47,612 nt of DNA. Source: Actinomadura sp. KC06. GTDB taxonomy: Bacteria; Actinomycetota; Actinomycetes; Streptosporangiales; Streptosporangiaceae. Under the pieces are notes generated by a model. It searched no databases. It had not been told where the DNA came from and was given only the letters and a program-made list of their open reading frames with translations. This document shows, one piece after another, positions 39,803-47,612 of the stretch; the stretch's first letter is position 1; every line of letters starts with the position of its first letter. The position numbers and the translations under genes were made by a program. Location: positions 1 through 47,612 of the forward strand of contig NZ_SMKT01000059.1 in assembly GCF_004348735.1 (NCBI RefSeq), in the 5' to 3' direction.

Positions 39803-40993
39803 GTGAGCGAGGAGTGGCTTCGTTCGTACGCGTTGCTGGCGTTGCGCGTCGATCGGCAGGCGGGCGGGCCGAATACGAGCGGCCTGACCCTCATCTACCG
39901 CGGGCCCCGCGAATGGAGAGAGGAGGTGGAAAGGGAGGAGCCGGTGGCGCCGGGGCGGCTCGTCGAGGACGCCGAGCGGTTGCTGGACGACCTGCCTTTC
40001 GAGGCCGGGCGTGCCGCCTATCTCGCCGGTCAGGTGCGGGCGCTTCGGATGGTGGCGCGGCGGCTGGACGGCGCTCGCGTACCGCTGCCCGAATTCGTCC
40101 GGGAGAGTCTCGGAATCGAGGCCGGATGGGTGCCCGAGTCGGTGTTCGCGGAGGCCCATGAGGAACTCGACGCGGCATTGCCGTCCTCGCCCGGGTCGCT
40201 GGCGGAGCAGACGGCGGCATGGCGCGCGGCCCACCGGCTGGAGTCTTTCGAACGGCTGCCCGCGCTGGTGGCGGCGGCAGTGCGCGAGACGCGTGCCCGC
40301 ACGGCGGAGATCGTTCCGCTTCCGGAGAACGAGGCCGTCGGTTGCCGTCTGGTCTCCGGGGTGCCGTTCCATTTGGCGGGTTCCCATGAAGGCGGGCCGG
40401 ACTCCACCATTCACATCAACCGGGATCTGCCGTTCAACCTTGCCGATCTGCTCTATGTGATCGCGCATGAAGGGCATCCGGGGCACATCGCCGAGTCGGT
40501 GCTCAAGGAGATCCATCTGGCCGGACGGCTTGAGCAGCGCGTGCGGTTCCTGCTCTCTCCGCAGGGCGTCATCAGTGAGGGGCTGGGGTTGGCGGCCGAA
40601 GAACTGATCTTCCCGGGGGACGAGGCGCGGGAATGGCTCGTCCGCCATGTCCTGAAGGAGGATCCGGGGGATCTGGCGGCGCTGCACCACGCCGCGAATG
40701 TGTTGTGGGGTGTCTGGGCGAATGCCGCGTTGATGGCTGCCGAAGGGCGTCCGGAAGGGGAGGTCCGCGGCTACCTGTCGCGCTGGGCGCTGCTCGGTGA
40801 CGAAGAATTGGCGGCCGCCGTGCCGCTGATCGCGGTGCCGGGCGGTAACGCGTACCTGTTCGCCTACTACCACGGCTGGCGGCTGGTGCGCGGCTGGCTG
40901 GACGTCCCCTCGCAGGGGGACCGGGCGCGGAAGCGGGAACGGGCGCGGCGGCTGCTGACCGAGCAATTGCTGCCCGCCGACCTCGCCACCTGA
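39803..40993 (+). CDS. DUF885-like metallopeptidase
   Basis: A 396-residue protein, with GGAGG shortly before GTG 39803. The motif IAHEGHPGHIAESVLKE corresponds to HEGxPGH, the zinc-site signature of DUF885 proteins (a gluzincin-like fold). A downstream GLGLAAEELIFPG segment probably supplies the third ligand Glu. The rest is mainly helical. The N-terminus (EWLRSYALLALRVDRQ) has no signal peptide, so it is cytosolic. The substrate is unknown. The divergent TetR and the palindrome between suggest induction by a small molecule, which is unusual for a peptidase and hints at amide or ester hydrolysis of an exogenous compound. Confidence 0.82.
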   Translation: MSEEWLRSYALLALRVDRQAGGPNTSGLTLIYRGPREWREEVEREEPVAPGRLVEDAERLLDDLPFEAGRAAYLAGQVRALRMVARRLDGARVPLPEFVRESLGIEAGWVPESVFAEAHEELDAALPSSPGSLAEQTAAWRAAHRLESFERLPALVAAAVRETRARTAEIVPLPENEAVGCRLVSGVPFHLAGSHEGGPDSTIHINRDLPFNLADLLYVIAHEGHPGHIAESVLKEIHLAGRLEQRVRFLLSPQGVISEGLGLAAEELIFPGDEAREWLVRHVLKEDPGDLAALHHAANVLWGVWANAALMAAEGRPEGEVRGYLSRWALLGDEELAAAVPLIAVPGGNAYLFAYYHGWRLVRGWLDVPSQGDRARKRERARRLLTEQLLPADLAT

Positions 40994-41018
40994 TGGCGCG
41001 TCCCGGTCCGTGGCCCGG

Positions 41019-41612
41019 TCAGTGGAAGGGGCGGGCCATTTCGGTGAGGGTCTCGTCGGCGGCCTCGGCCAGCGGACGGACGGGGCGCTCGTCGATGTCG
41101 GCCAACGTGGCGATGCGGAGGGCCGTCATGAACGCGCCGGCGAGGACGCGGGGACGGACACCGCCGGGCGGCAACCCCTCGCGCGCGGCGATCAAATCGG
41201 CGAAGTCGCGCTCGAACTCGGCGTAATGGGCGAGCAGCCGGGCCAGGACGGACGGGTGCTCGCGGGCCAGGCGGGCCTGCCCGGCGCACAGCATGGGGCA
41301 CTGCGTCTCGTCGGCGTCGGCCTGCTCGTCGAGCGCGGCGCGGAGGGCGGTCCAGGACGGCTCGCCGGGCGGGCGTGACTCGAACGCCTCCAGCAGGGCG
41401 CGCATCCGCCGTTCGGCGCCGTAGAGGAGCGCCTCCTCCTTGCCGCCGAAGTAGTTGGAGAAGGTGCGGCGGGAGACGCCGGCGGCGTCGGCGATGGCCT
41501 CGACGGTGACCTCGTCCAGGCCGTGCTCGGCGGTCAGGCGCATCGCGGCGTCATGCAGGGCGCGGCGCGTCGTCTCCTTCTTGCGCTCGCGCAGCCCGCC
41601 GGTCGTCGCCAT
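41019..41612 (-). CDS. TetR family regulator of the acyl-CoA synthetase gene
   Basis: A 197-residue regulator from ATG 41612; a longer frame to 41639 is possible. The helix-turn-helix part is RRALHDAAMRLTAEHGLDEVTVEAIADAAGVSRRTFSNYFGGKEEALLYG. The C-terminal part has CPMLCAGQARLAREHPSVLARLLAHYAEFERDFADLIAAREGL, like fatty-acid- or drug-linked TetRs. It is divergent from a FadD-like gene, with a perfect palindrome in the gap. Confidence 0.93.
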   Translation of the reverse strand: MATTGGLRERKKETTRRALHDAAMRLTAEHGLDEVTVEAIADAAGVSRRTFSNYFGGKEEALLYGAERRMRALLEAFESRPPGEPSWTALRAALDEQADADETQCPMLCAGQARLAREHPSVLARLLAHYAEFERDFADLIAAREGLPPGGVRPRVLAGAFMTALRIATLADIDERPVRPLAEAADETLTEMARPFH

Positions 41613-41681
41613 GGTCGGACCAGCGTACCCAAGCTTCAAATGCTGCCCGGCGGGAAAACTTGCGCATCGCGCGACGGCGGG

Positions 41682-41699
41682 TTGTCAGGTTTCTGACAA
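41682..41699. promoter_or_regulatory. Perfect palindrome TTGTCAG-GTTT-CTGACAA, TetR operator
   Basis: An 18-bp inverted repeat with 7-bp arms in the 198-bp gap between the divergent TetR and acyl-CoA synthetase genes. Position and symmetry strongly suggest the TetR site. Confidence 0.72.
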
Positions 41700-41810
41700 G
41701 GCGAAGGCCGAAGAGGTGGGTCGGGGGAGGAGAGCGGCAGGGGGTTTGTCCGTATGGTCGGAAAAGTGAGGATCAAGGCGGCACCGGGAGCGTAGGGCCG
41801 GGAGCGGTGG

Positions 41811-43460
41811 ATGACGGGATTGTCGGGGGCCGGGCAGCGGGCGGTGTCGGCCGCGCGGGCGGGCGGCATGTTCGCGCGGAGCGGGCTGTGGCGTCCCGGG
41901 CCGCCGCTGAAGGTCGTCCGGCAGCTGGGCGCGCTGCGCCGCTGGGGCACCCTGCTCGGCGGGACGGTCGCGTCCGCCGCGGCCCGCGATCCGGACGTCG
42001 TCGCGATCGCCGACCAGGAGGGGGAGCTGACGTACGGGGAGGTCGACGCCCGAACCGACCGCCTTGCGGCAGCGCTCGGACGGGCGGTTGGCGCGGGCGA
42101 GCCAGGCCGGGCGGGCGGGCCGCGCCGGGTCGGGGTGCTGTGCCGTAACCATCGGGGGATGGTCGAGACGCTCGTCGCCTGCAGCAAGAGCGGCTCCGAC
42201 CTCGTCCTGCTGAACACGGGGATGAGCGCTGAGCAGCTCGTGACCGTGATCGAGCAGCAGGGCGTCCAGACGGTCATCGCGGACGAGGAGTTCGCCGAGT
42301 TCCTCGCGCTGGTCCCGGCGGGCGTCCAGTCCATCAGGACGGGCCCGGAGCTGGAGGACCTCATCGTCACTGCGTCCGGTGCGCGGGTGGAACCGCCGTC
42401 GAAGGCGGGGCGGACGATCGTCCTCAGCTCGGGCACGACCGGGCGTCCGAAGGGCGCGGACCGGCGGGCGCGTCCGGGGCTGTCGCCGCTGACGTCGATC
42501 CTGTCCCGCATCCCTTACCGGGTGCACGAGCGGATGCTCATCGACGCGCCGCTGTTCCACACCTGGGGATACGCCATGCTGCAGACGGCGATCTCGCTGC
42601 GCGCCACGATCGTCCTGCGGCCCCGGTTCGACCCGGAGCAGACGCTGCGGGCGATCGCGGAGACCGGGGCGACGGCGCTGGTCGCCGTCCCGGTCATGCT
42701 CCAGCGCATCATGGACGTTCCGGACGAAGCACGCCGCAAGCACGACACGTCCTCGCTGCGGATCGCGGCCGTCAGCGGCTCGGCGCTGCCCGCGACGCTC
42801 GCGACCGCGTTCATGGACGAGTTCGGCGACGTCCTCTACAACCTGTACGGGTCGACGGAGGCGTCGTGGGTGACCATCGCCACGCCCGCCGACCTGCGCG
42901 CCCGCCCCGGAACCGCGGGCACGCCGCCGCCCGGGACGACGGTCGCGATCCTGGACGAGGAGGGCGCGCCCGTCCCGCCCGGAACCACCGGACGGATCTT
43001 CGCCGCGAACGAACTACCGTTCACCGGCTACACCGGCGGTGGCGACGGGGGCGCCAAGGAGATGCGGGACGGCCTGATGAGCCTCGGCGACGTCGGCCAC
43101 CTGGACGAGGACGGTCGCCTCTACGTGCACGGCCGCGACGACGACATGATCGTCTCGGGTGGGGAGAACGTGTTCCCGAGCGCGATCGAGGCGGTCGTGG
43201 AGGCGCTTCCGCAGGTCAGGGAGGCAGCGGTCGTCGGCGTCCCGGACGAGCGGTTCGGACGGCGGGCGGCCGCGTTCATCGTCGTCCGCGACGGCGAGAC
43301 GCTCGACGCCGACACCGTGCGCGACCACGTCCGCGACCATCTCGCGCGCTTCGCCGTGCCCCGCGACGTGCATTTCGTCGACGCGCTTCCGCGCAACGCG
43401 ACCGGCAAGGTCGTCCGCCGCCGACTCCAGCCCCGCCCGGACGCCGACGACCCGTCCTGA
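41811..43460 (+). CDS. AMP-binding acyl-CoA synthetase (FadD-like)
   Basis: Activates a carboxylic acid to acyl-CoA via acyl-AMP. The product is 549 aa with GGGAG upstream. Motifs are IVLSSGTTGRPKG (P-loop), LYNLYGSTEASW, YVHGRDDDMIVSGGENVFPSAIEAVV (motif with the hinge), and LPRNATGKVVRRRL with the catalytic Lys. The N-terminal segment with MFARSGLWRPGPPLKVVRQLGALRRWG is typical of actinobacterial long-chain or aromatic acid synthetases. The divergent TetR suggests control by acyl-CoA. The substrate is unknown. Confidence 0.93.
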   Translation: MTGLSGAGQRAVSAARAGGMFARSGLWRPGPPLKVVRQLGALRRWGTLLGGTVASAAARDPDVVAIADQEGELTYGEVDARTDRLAAALGRAVGAGEPGRAGGPRRVGVLCRNHRGMVETLVACSKSGSDLVLLNTGMSAEQLVTVIEQQGVQTVIADEEFAEFLALVPAGVQSIRTGPELEDLIVTASGARVEPPSKAGRTIVLSSGTTGRPKGADRRARPGLSPLTSILSRIPYRVHERMLIDAPLFHTWGYAMLQTAISLRATIVLRPRFDPEQTLRAIAETGATALVAVPVMLQRIMDVPDEARRKHDTSSLRIAAVSGSALPATLATAFMDEFGDVLYNLYGSTEASWVTIATPADLRARPGTAGTPPPGTTVAILDEEGAPVPPGTTGRIFAANELPFTGYTGGGDGGAKEMRDGLMSLGDVGHLDEDGRLYVHGRDDDMIVSGGENVFPSAIEAVVEALPQVREAAVVGVPDERFGRRAAAFIVVRDGETLDADTVRDHVRDHLARFAVPRDVHFVDALPRNATGKVVRRRLQPRPDADDPS

Positions 43461-43512
43461 CACGGCGGAATAGGAGATCCCTCACACCTCGCCCGGTCCT
43501 CCCATCGGATAG

Positions 43513-43529
43513 TCTTGACAGTGTCAAGA
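43513..43529. promoter_or_regulatory. Perfect 17-bp palindrome TCTTGACA-G-TGTCAAGA, operator
   Basis: Eight-bp arms around a single central G, 23 nt before the ATG of the SCO6745-like gene. TAGTCT at 43510-43515 could be a -10 box, which would place the palindrome over the transcription start. The cognate regulator is not obvious; the TetR at 41019 has a different-looking site, although both contain TGTCA/TGACA. Confidence 0.7.
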
Positions 43530-43552
43530 TTGATGCTGAAAGGAGACGATCG

Positions 43553-44437
43553 ATGGCGGACGATCCCGGCCTGGCACGGCAGATGTGGCACCAGCTCGAA
43601 GCCGTGCACGCCCTGTTCTGGTACTCACCCGAAGTGTTCGCCGAAGCCGAGGCCCTCGGCTACAAGGTGGACGACCGCTGGCCGAGCTATTTCGCCTGGC
43701 GTGCCGCACCACTCGGCGCGGCGGGCACCGAGCTGGTGTCGTCCGCCTTCTACAGCTTCAGCCCGCGGATGGTCGCCGAGCACATCCCCGCGGCCTGGAC
43801 GATCGCGGCGCCCGACCGCGTCCTGGAGGCGCGCACCCGCGCCGTCGACCGGATGTACCGGGCCCTGCTCGGCGACGACATCCTCCGCAGCCCCGATCTC
43901 GCCGAGGCCGCCGACCTGGCCCGCACCGCCGCCGAGGCCGCGAGCACCGCCGGACGCCCGCTCGCCGCCGCCAACGCCGACCTGCCCTGGCCGGACGAGC
44001 CGCACCTCGTCCTCTGGCACGCCATCGGCATCCTCCGCGAGCAGCGCGGCGACGGACACGTGGCCGCGCTGCTCACCGCCGGGCTCGACCCGGTCGAGGC
44101 GCTCGTCTCGTTCGCCGCGGTCGGCGCCGCGTCCGTGGCGACGTTCGCGAGCCGGGGCTGGACGGACGCCGAATGGTCCGCCGCCCGCGACCGTCTCGCG
44201 TCCCGCGGGCTCGTCCACCCGGACGGAACCGCCACCGACCGGGGCCGCGAGCTGCGCGAATCCGTCGAACGGACCACCGACGACCTGGCCTACGAGCCGT
44301 GGCGGACGCTGGGCGCCGAGAAGTCGGGCCGCCTTGCGGAACTCACGATGCCGATCCTCGTCAAGGTCCTGGAGACCGGCCTGATGCCCGCCCAGAACAC
44401 GCTCGGCATAGGCAAGATCCCGGCCCCGCCCCGTTGA
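43553..44437 (+). CDS. SCO6745/SalK-type conserved protein
   Basis: A 294-residue protein with AAAGGAG upstream of ATG. It starts with a helical segment (LARQMWHQLEAVHALFWYSPEVFAEAEALGY), then YFAWRAAPLGAAGTELVSSAFYSFSPRMV, the segment I recognise from SCO6745-like proteins (formerly linked by name to the two-component sensor SalK). The C-terminus has a winged-helix-like FASRGWTDAEWSAARDRLASRGLVHPDGTATDRGRELRE, resembling MarR-type helices. No catalytic residues or membrane segments are evident. Function unknown; the palindrome upstream indicates tight regulation. Confidence 0.85.
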   Translation: MADDPGLARQMWHQLEAVHALFWYSPEVFAEAEALGYKVDDRWPSYFAWRAAPLGAAGTELVSSAFYSFSPRMVAEHIPAAWTIAAPDRVLEARTRAVDRMYRALLGDDILRSPDLAEAADLARTAAEAASTAGRPLAAANADLPWPDEPHLVLWHAIGILREQRGDGHVAALLTAGLDPVEALVSFAAVGAASVATFASRGWTDAEWSAARDRLASRGLVHPDGTATDRGRELRESVERTTDDLAYEPWRTLGAEKSGRLAELTMPILVKVLETGLMPAQNTLGIGKIPAPPR

Positions 44438-44470
44438 CCCGCGTTGTGACGGTTGCTCGCGGCCTGCGGT

Positions 44471-45601
44471 TCAGGCGCAGAACGCCGTCTCCGCCAGCCT
44501 GCCGAGATCCGCGCGAAACTTCTCGCTGTTCTCCAGCGCGGAGGCGTTGTAGGTGATGACGGCTTGGCGGCGTCCGTCCGCGCTGGTGTAAGTCCAGGTG
44601 CGGTATCCGGGGAAGCCGCCGTCGTGGCCCCAGGCGTACCCGCAGGAGAACTTGATCCGCGCGACGCCGAGGCCGTAGTCCTCCACGACGCCCTCGTCGT
44701 TCACCGGCCGGACGGTCCGCAGCTCCCGCATCTGCTCGGCGGGCAGCAACCGGCCCGTGAACAGAGCCCGGTGGAACCTCGCGACGTCGTCCACGGTGGA
44801 CACGATCCCGCCGGCCGTCCGGGCGCTGGACGGGCTGATCAGCGTGCTGACGTCCCCGTGCTGGAGGTAGTAGCCGTGCACGTACGGGCCGGGGAACGCC
44901 GGTGACGTGGTCGGATACGATGTGTGCCGCAGCCGCAGCGGGCCGAAAACGCGGCGCTGGAACTCCGCGCCCGCCGCCCGCCCCGTGGCCTTCTCGATGA
45001 TCATTCCGGCCAGAATGTAATTGGTGTTGGCGTAGTTCCATCCCTGGCCGGGAGCGTGGACGGGCGGCTTCTCCATCGCGATCGCGACCAGCTCGGCGGG
45101 TGTCCAGGCGCGGGCCGGGTCGCTCATGATCCGCGGGTCCTGGACGTACTCGTTCAGCCCGCTGGTCTGCGCCAGCAGCTGCCGGATGGTGATCTTCGAC
45201 CCGTCGTTGCCGTTGCCCTGGACGACGCCTGGCAGCCATTTCTCCACCGTGTCGTCCAGGGAGAGCCGGCCTTCGGCGTCCAGTTGCAGGACGACCGTCG
45301 AGGTGAACGACTTGGTCACGCTCGCGATCCGGAACAGCAGCCGGTGATCCATCGGCGCGCCGGTCGCCTTGTCGGACACGCCCGCCGTCGCGTGCGAGAC
45401 GCGTCCACCGCGACGCGTCATCACGATCACACCGGGCGCCCCGTCCGCGACGAGCCGCTCCGCCGCGCCCTGCACCCGCCGATCGAGCCCAGACGGCCCA
45501 GCGGCGCTCGCGCTGGGCGCTCCGGCGGCGACGGTCGTGACCAGCACCGTCCCGGCAACGACGGCGGAAACAGCGGCTGCTGCTACACGTCCACGGGCCA
45601 T
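44471..45601 (-). CDS. Secreted serine hydrolase (class C beta-lactamase/DD-peptidase family)
   Basis: A 376-residue exported protein. The signal peptide is about 33 residues (ends SASAAG). The active-site serine is Ser94 in IASVTKSF (SxxK), with Tyr in the YANTNY motif (YxN) and GHDGGFPG replacing KTG, as in D-alanyl-D-alanine carboxypeptidases and esterases of family S12. Cys in KFSCGYAWG and at the C-terminus (FCA) may pair. It could cut peptidoglycan peptides or act as an esterase; beta-lactamase activity is less likely. ATG 45601 has GGAGG upstream (GAGGAATC region). Confidence 0.92.
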   Translation of the reverse strand: MARGRVAAAAVSAVVAGTVLVTTVAAGAPSASAAGPSGLDRRVQGAAERLVADGAPGVIVMTRRGGRVSHATAGVSDKATGAPMDHRLLFRIASVTKSFTSTVVLQLDAEGRLSLDDTVEKWLPGVVQGNGNDGSKITIRQLLAQTSGLNEYVQDPRIMSDPARAWTPAELVAIAMEKPPVHAPGQGWNYANTNYILAGMIIEKATGRAAGAEFQRRVFGPLRLRHTSYPTTSPAFPGPYVHGYYLQHGDVSTLISPSSARTAGGIVSTVDDVARFHRALFTGRLLPAEQMRELRTVRPVNDEGVVEDYGLGVARIKFSCGYAWGHDGGFPGYRTWTYTSADGRRQAVITYNASALENSEKFRADLGRLAETAFCA

Positions 45602-45649
45602 GAGATTCCTCCTCGGAAGATTTCGCTCACGTGATCAACTCTTCCGGGA

Positions 45650-45784
45650 ATGAGGATCGGCGGCATTAGGCCCAAAACCCGGACCCAAGGTGTACCTACC
45701 GACACTGACCGGCTCCACGTCCTCCGCAACGCCATTCGCCAGGACCTCGGCGTAAGCGCTCTCCACGAACACGTCCCCATCTGA
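45650..45784 (+). CDS. Candidate small ORF, 44 aa
   Basis: An open frame from ATG 45650, reading MRIGGIRPKTRTQGVPT then DTDRLHVLRNAIRQDLGVSALHEHVPI. The second half looks like a regular amphipathic helix with believable protein composition. The DNA has lower GC and less biased codons (ATT, AGG, CCT, GTA, AGC) than its neighbours. No ribosome binding site precedes the ATG. It may be a small protein, the C-terminal remnant of a lost gene, or chance. It is divergent from the serine hydrolase gene. Confidence 0.35.
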   Translation: MRIGGIRPKTRTQGVPTDTDRLHVLRNAIRQDLGVSALHEHVPI

Positions 45785-45820
45785 CGGTGCCGCGGCGGGT
45801 GGGCAGTCGGTGCCCGGTTG

Positions 45821-45832
45821 TCACCCGGGTGA
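45821..45832. promoter_or_regulatory. TCACCCGGGTGA palindrome upstream of the GMC oxidase gene
   Basis: A perfect 12-bp palindrome with TGATAAACG just after it, about 100 nt before the GTG at 45934. Possible operator; the regulator is unknown. Confidence 0.4.
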
Positions 45833-45933
45833 TAAACGCGTTCTCAAATCGTTGCTCCGCGTGCATGGCGCGCGACGGAACGGAGGGTCCACACTCGGGG
45901 GCTTCGTGATCTCCGCGACGAAGGTGGTGTGCA

Positions 45934-47612
45934 GTGCCCGGTGACGCCTACGACTTCGACGTGATCGTGGTGGGCTCGGGGTTCGGCGGCAGCGTGACGG
46001 CGCTGCGGCTGGCCGAGAAGGGGTACCGGGTCGCCGTGCTGGAGGCCGGACGCCGCTTCGACGAGGAGACGCTTCCGAAGACGTCCTGGAGACTCCGGAA
46101 ATACGTGTGGGCGCCGCGCCTCGGGATGCGCGGCATCCAGCGCGTCCACCTGGTCGGGGGCAAGGCGGGCGTGCTGGTCCTGGCGGGCGCGGGCGTCGGC
46201 GGCGGTTCGCTGGTGTACGCGAACACGCTGTACGAGCCGCCGCGGCCGTTCTTCACCGACCGCCAGTGGGGCCACATCACCGACTGGCAGGACGAGCTCA
46301 AGCCGTACTACGACCAGGCCCGCCGGATGCTCGGCGTCACCGTCAACCCGCTGGTCACGCCCGCCGACGAGGCGATGAAGCGCGTCGCGGACAGGATGGG
46401 CGTCGGCGACACCTACCACGCCACCCCGGTCGGCGTCTTCTTCGGCGACCGTCCGGGGGAGGACACCGCCGACCCGTACTTCGGCGGCGCCGGCCCGCGC
46501 CGGACGACGTGCACCGGCTGCGGCTCCTGCATGATCGGCTGCAAGGTCGGCGCGAAGAACATGCTGACGAAGAACTACCTGTATCTGGCCGAGCAGGCGG
46601 GTGTCCGGGTCGTGCCCGACACCACCGTCACCGCCGTCACGCCCCGCGGCGGCGGCGGGTACGAGGTCGGCACCGAACACACCGGGCCGCTCCGGAAACG
46701 CCGGAAAACTCTGACGGCGGAGCATGTCGTCCTCGCCGCCGGGACGTACGGCACGCAGCGGCTCCTCCACCGGATGCGCGCCGCCGGACGGCTCCCGCAT
46801 TTGTCGTCCCGCCTCGGCGAACTCACCCGCACCAATTCCGAGGCGCTTCTCGGCGTCGAGCGCATGACCGTGTGGCACCGCAAGAAGGACGTCGACCACA
46901 GCACCGGACTCGCCATCACCTCGTCCTTCCACCCCGACGAGAAGACCCACATCGAACCCACCCGCTACGGCGCGGGAAACAACGCGATGGGCGTTATCCG
47001 CACCCTCCTGGTGGACGGCGGCGGACCGCCCCGGTGGCTGAAATTCCTCGGACAGGCCGTCCGGCACCCGACCATCATCCTGCGCGGCCTGTCGCTCAAG
47101 GACTGGGCGAAGCGCACCGTGATCGCCCTCGTCATGCAGACCGCCGACAACTCCATCACCGTCGGCGAGAAGCGCGGCCGCCTCGGGCGCCGGAAACTCG
47201 TCGCCAGGCAGGGCGACGGCGAACCCAACCCGACCTGGATCCCCGTCGCGCACGACGCCGTCCGGATGCTCGCCGAGGAACTCGACGCCACCCCGGGCGG
47301 CACCTGGTTCGACCTGTTCAACATTCCGACGACCGCGCACTTCATCGGCGGTTGCGTCATCGGGGAAACTCCGGAAACGGGAGTGATCGACCCGTACCAC
47401 CGCGTCCACGGCCATCCGGGCCTGCACATCGTGGACGGGTCGGCGGTGACGGCGAACCTGGGCGTCAACCCGTCCCTCACCATTACGGCGATGGCCGAGC
47501 GCGCAATGGCGTTCTGGCCCAACCGCGGTGAAAAGGACACGCGCCCTGAACTGGGTGCGCCCTACCAACGAGTCGACCGCGTCCTTCCGGATCGGCCCAC
47601 CGTCCCCCAAGG
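45934..47612 (+). CDS. GMC-family FAD oxidoreductase, cholesterol oxidase (ChoD)-like (3' end outside window)
   Basis: 559 codons are visible from GTG 45934, which has AAGGTGG upstream. The FAD site is FDVIVVGSGFGGSVTALRLAEKGYRVAVLEAGRRF, followed by the GAGVGGGSLVYANTLYEPP segment of the GMC fold. A CTGCGSCMIGC segment has the CxxCxxCxxxC spacing. The C-terminal flavin part has the FNIPTTAHFIGGCVIGETPETGVIDPYHRVHGHPGLHIVDGSAVTANLGVNPSLTI motif with the active-site His and Asn. The style is that of mycobacterial ChoD and its actinobacterial relatives, often annotated as cholesterol oxidase, but steroid oxidation is unproven for most. The gene runs off the right edge close to its expected end. 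Confidence 0.9.
   Translation, partial: MPGDAYDFDVIVVGSGFGGSVTALRLAEKGYRVAVLEAGRRFDEETLPKTSWRLRKYVWAPRLGMRGIQRVHLVGGKAGVLVLAGAGVGGGSLVYANTLYEPPRPFFTDRQWGHITDWQDELKPYYDQARRMLGVTVNPLVTPADEAMKRVADRMGVGDTYHATPVGVFFGDRPGEDTADPYFGGAGPRRTTCTGCGSCMIGCKVGAKNMLTKNYLYLAEQAGVRVVPDTTVTAVTPRGGGGYEVGTEHTGPLRKRRKTLTAEHVVLAAGTYGTQRLLHRMRAAGRLPHLSSRLGELTRTNSEALLGVERMTVWHRKKDVDHSTGLAITSSFHPDEKTHIEPTRYGAGNNAMGVIRTLLVDGGGPPRWLKFLGQAVRHPTIILRGLSLKDWAKRTVIALVMQTADNSITVGEKRGRLGRRKLVARQGDGEPNPTWIPVAHDAVRMLAEELDATPGGTWFDLFNIPTTAHFIGGCVIGETPETGVIDPYHRVHGHPGLHIVDGSAVTANLGVNPSLTITAMAERAMAFWPNRGEKDTRPELGAPYQRVDRVLPDRPTVPQ

Noticed and set aside
44471..45601. True class C beta-lactamase
   Set aside because: The third motif is HDGG rather than KTG, which fits DD-carboxypeptidase or esterase-type serine hydrolases better.
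45844..47610. A 588-codon leftward open frame
   Set aside because: Antisense to the GMC oxidase; composition of a shadow frame.

Overview
This 47.6 kb window is chromosomal DNA of a very GC-rich actinobacterium. The left third carries the conserved core purF-purM-DUF3073-amino acid dehydrogenase-(311 aa protein)-bldC, in the order known from Streptomyces. Actinobacterial signatures (BldC, DUF3073, a SCO6745-type protein, a DinB/DUF664 protein, GTG starts, several likely leaderless mRNAs) agree. A Thermomonosporaceae/Actinomadura-like host fits the protein style, but this is inference. I see no rRNA, tRNA, CRISPR array, prophage or intact insertion sequence. Both edges cut genes: a kinase-like protein on the left and a GMC oxidoreductase on the right.

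Layout. 1-2.8 kb: kinase-like protein lacking key catalytic residues, a sterol-carrier-like protein, a LamG-fold protein and a small membrane protein. 2.9-5.4 kb: purF and purM, overlapping by 4 nt. 5.6-8.7 kb: DUF3073, a branched-chain amino acid dehydrogenase, a conserved 311 aa protein and bldC. 9.1-12.8 kb: TetR and LacI regulators, a small conserved protein and a lipoprotein amidase. 12.9-17.7 kb: a methyltransferase, quinone-type pyrD, a Trp/Arg-rich membrane protein and a secreted-repeat lipoprotein. 18.1-24.8 kb: a degenerate cyclase-like protein, then a sugar ABC importer operon ending in a DUF4032 kinase-fold protein. 24.8-27.6 kb: methyltransferase, an AraC-regulator remnant, M23 peptidase, DinB and GNAT proteins. 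27.6-29.1 kb: an RsrR-type [2Fe-2S] Rrf2 regulator with an AhpD-like/RidA pair. 29.1-33.6 kb: a membrane protein, the homogentisate operon (hmgA, unknown gene, fahA) and a MarR regulator. 33.7-38.4 kb: PoxB-like enzyme, PhzF-like protein, agmatinase-family enzyme and an ArsR-like regulator. 38.4-47.6 kb: RibD-like reductase, two TetR regulators each divergent from an enzyme gene (DUF885-type peptidase; acyl-CoA synthetase) with a perfect palindrome in the gap, a SCO6745-type gene behind another palindrome, a serine hydrolase and the GMC oxidase.

How it works together. Purine synthesis (purF, purM) and pyrimidine synthesis (pyrD) are housekeeping. The rest is peripheral metabolism under local regulators. 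The two most interesting places are the RsrR unit, where the regulator has the unusual Glu/His/Cys/Cys ligand set and related 11-3-11 inverted repeats precede both its own gene and the AhpD-like/RidA pair, and the homogentisate operon, where an unassigned protein is translationally coupled between HmgA and FahA in the slot where the missing maleylacetoacetate isomerase would be expected.
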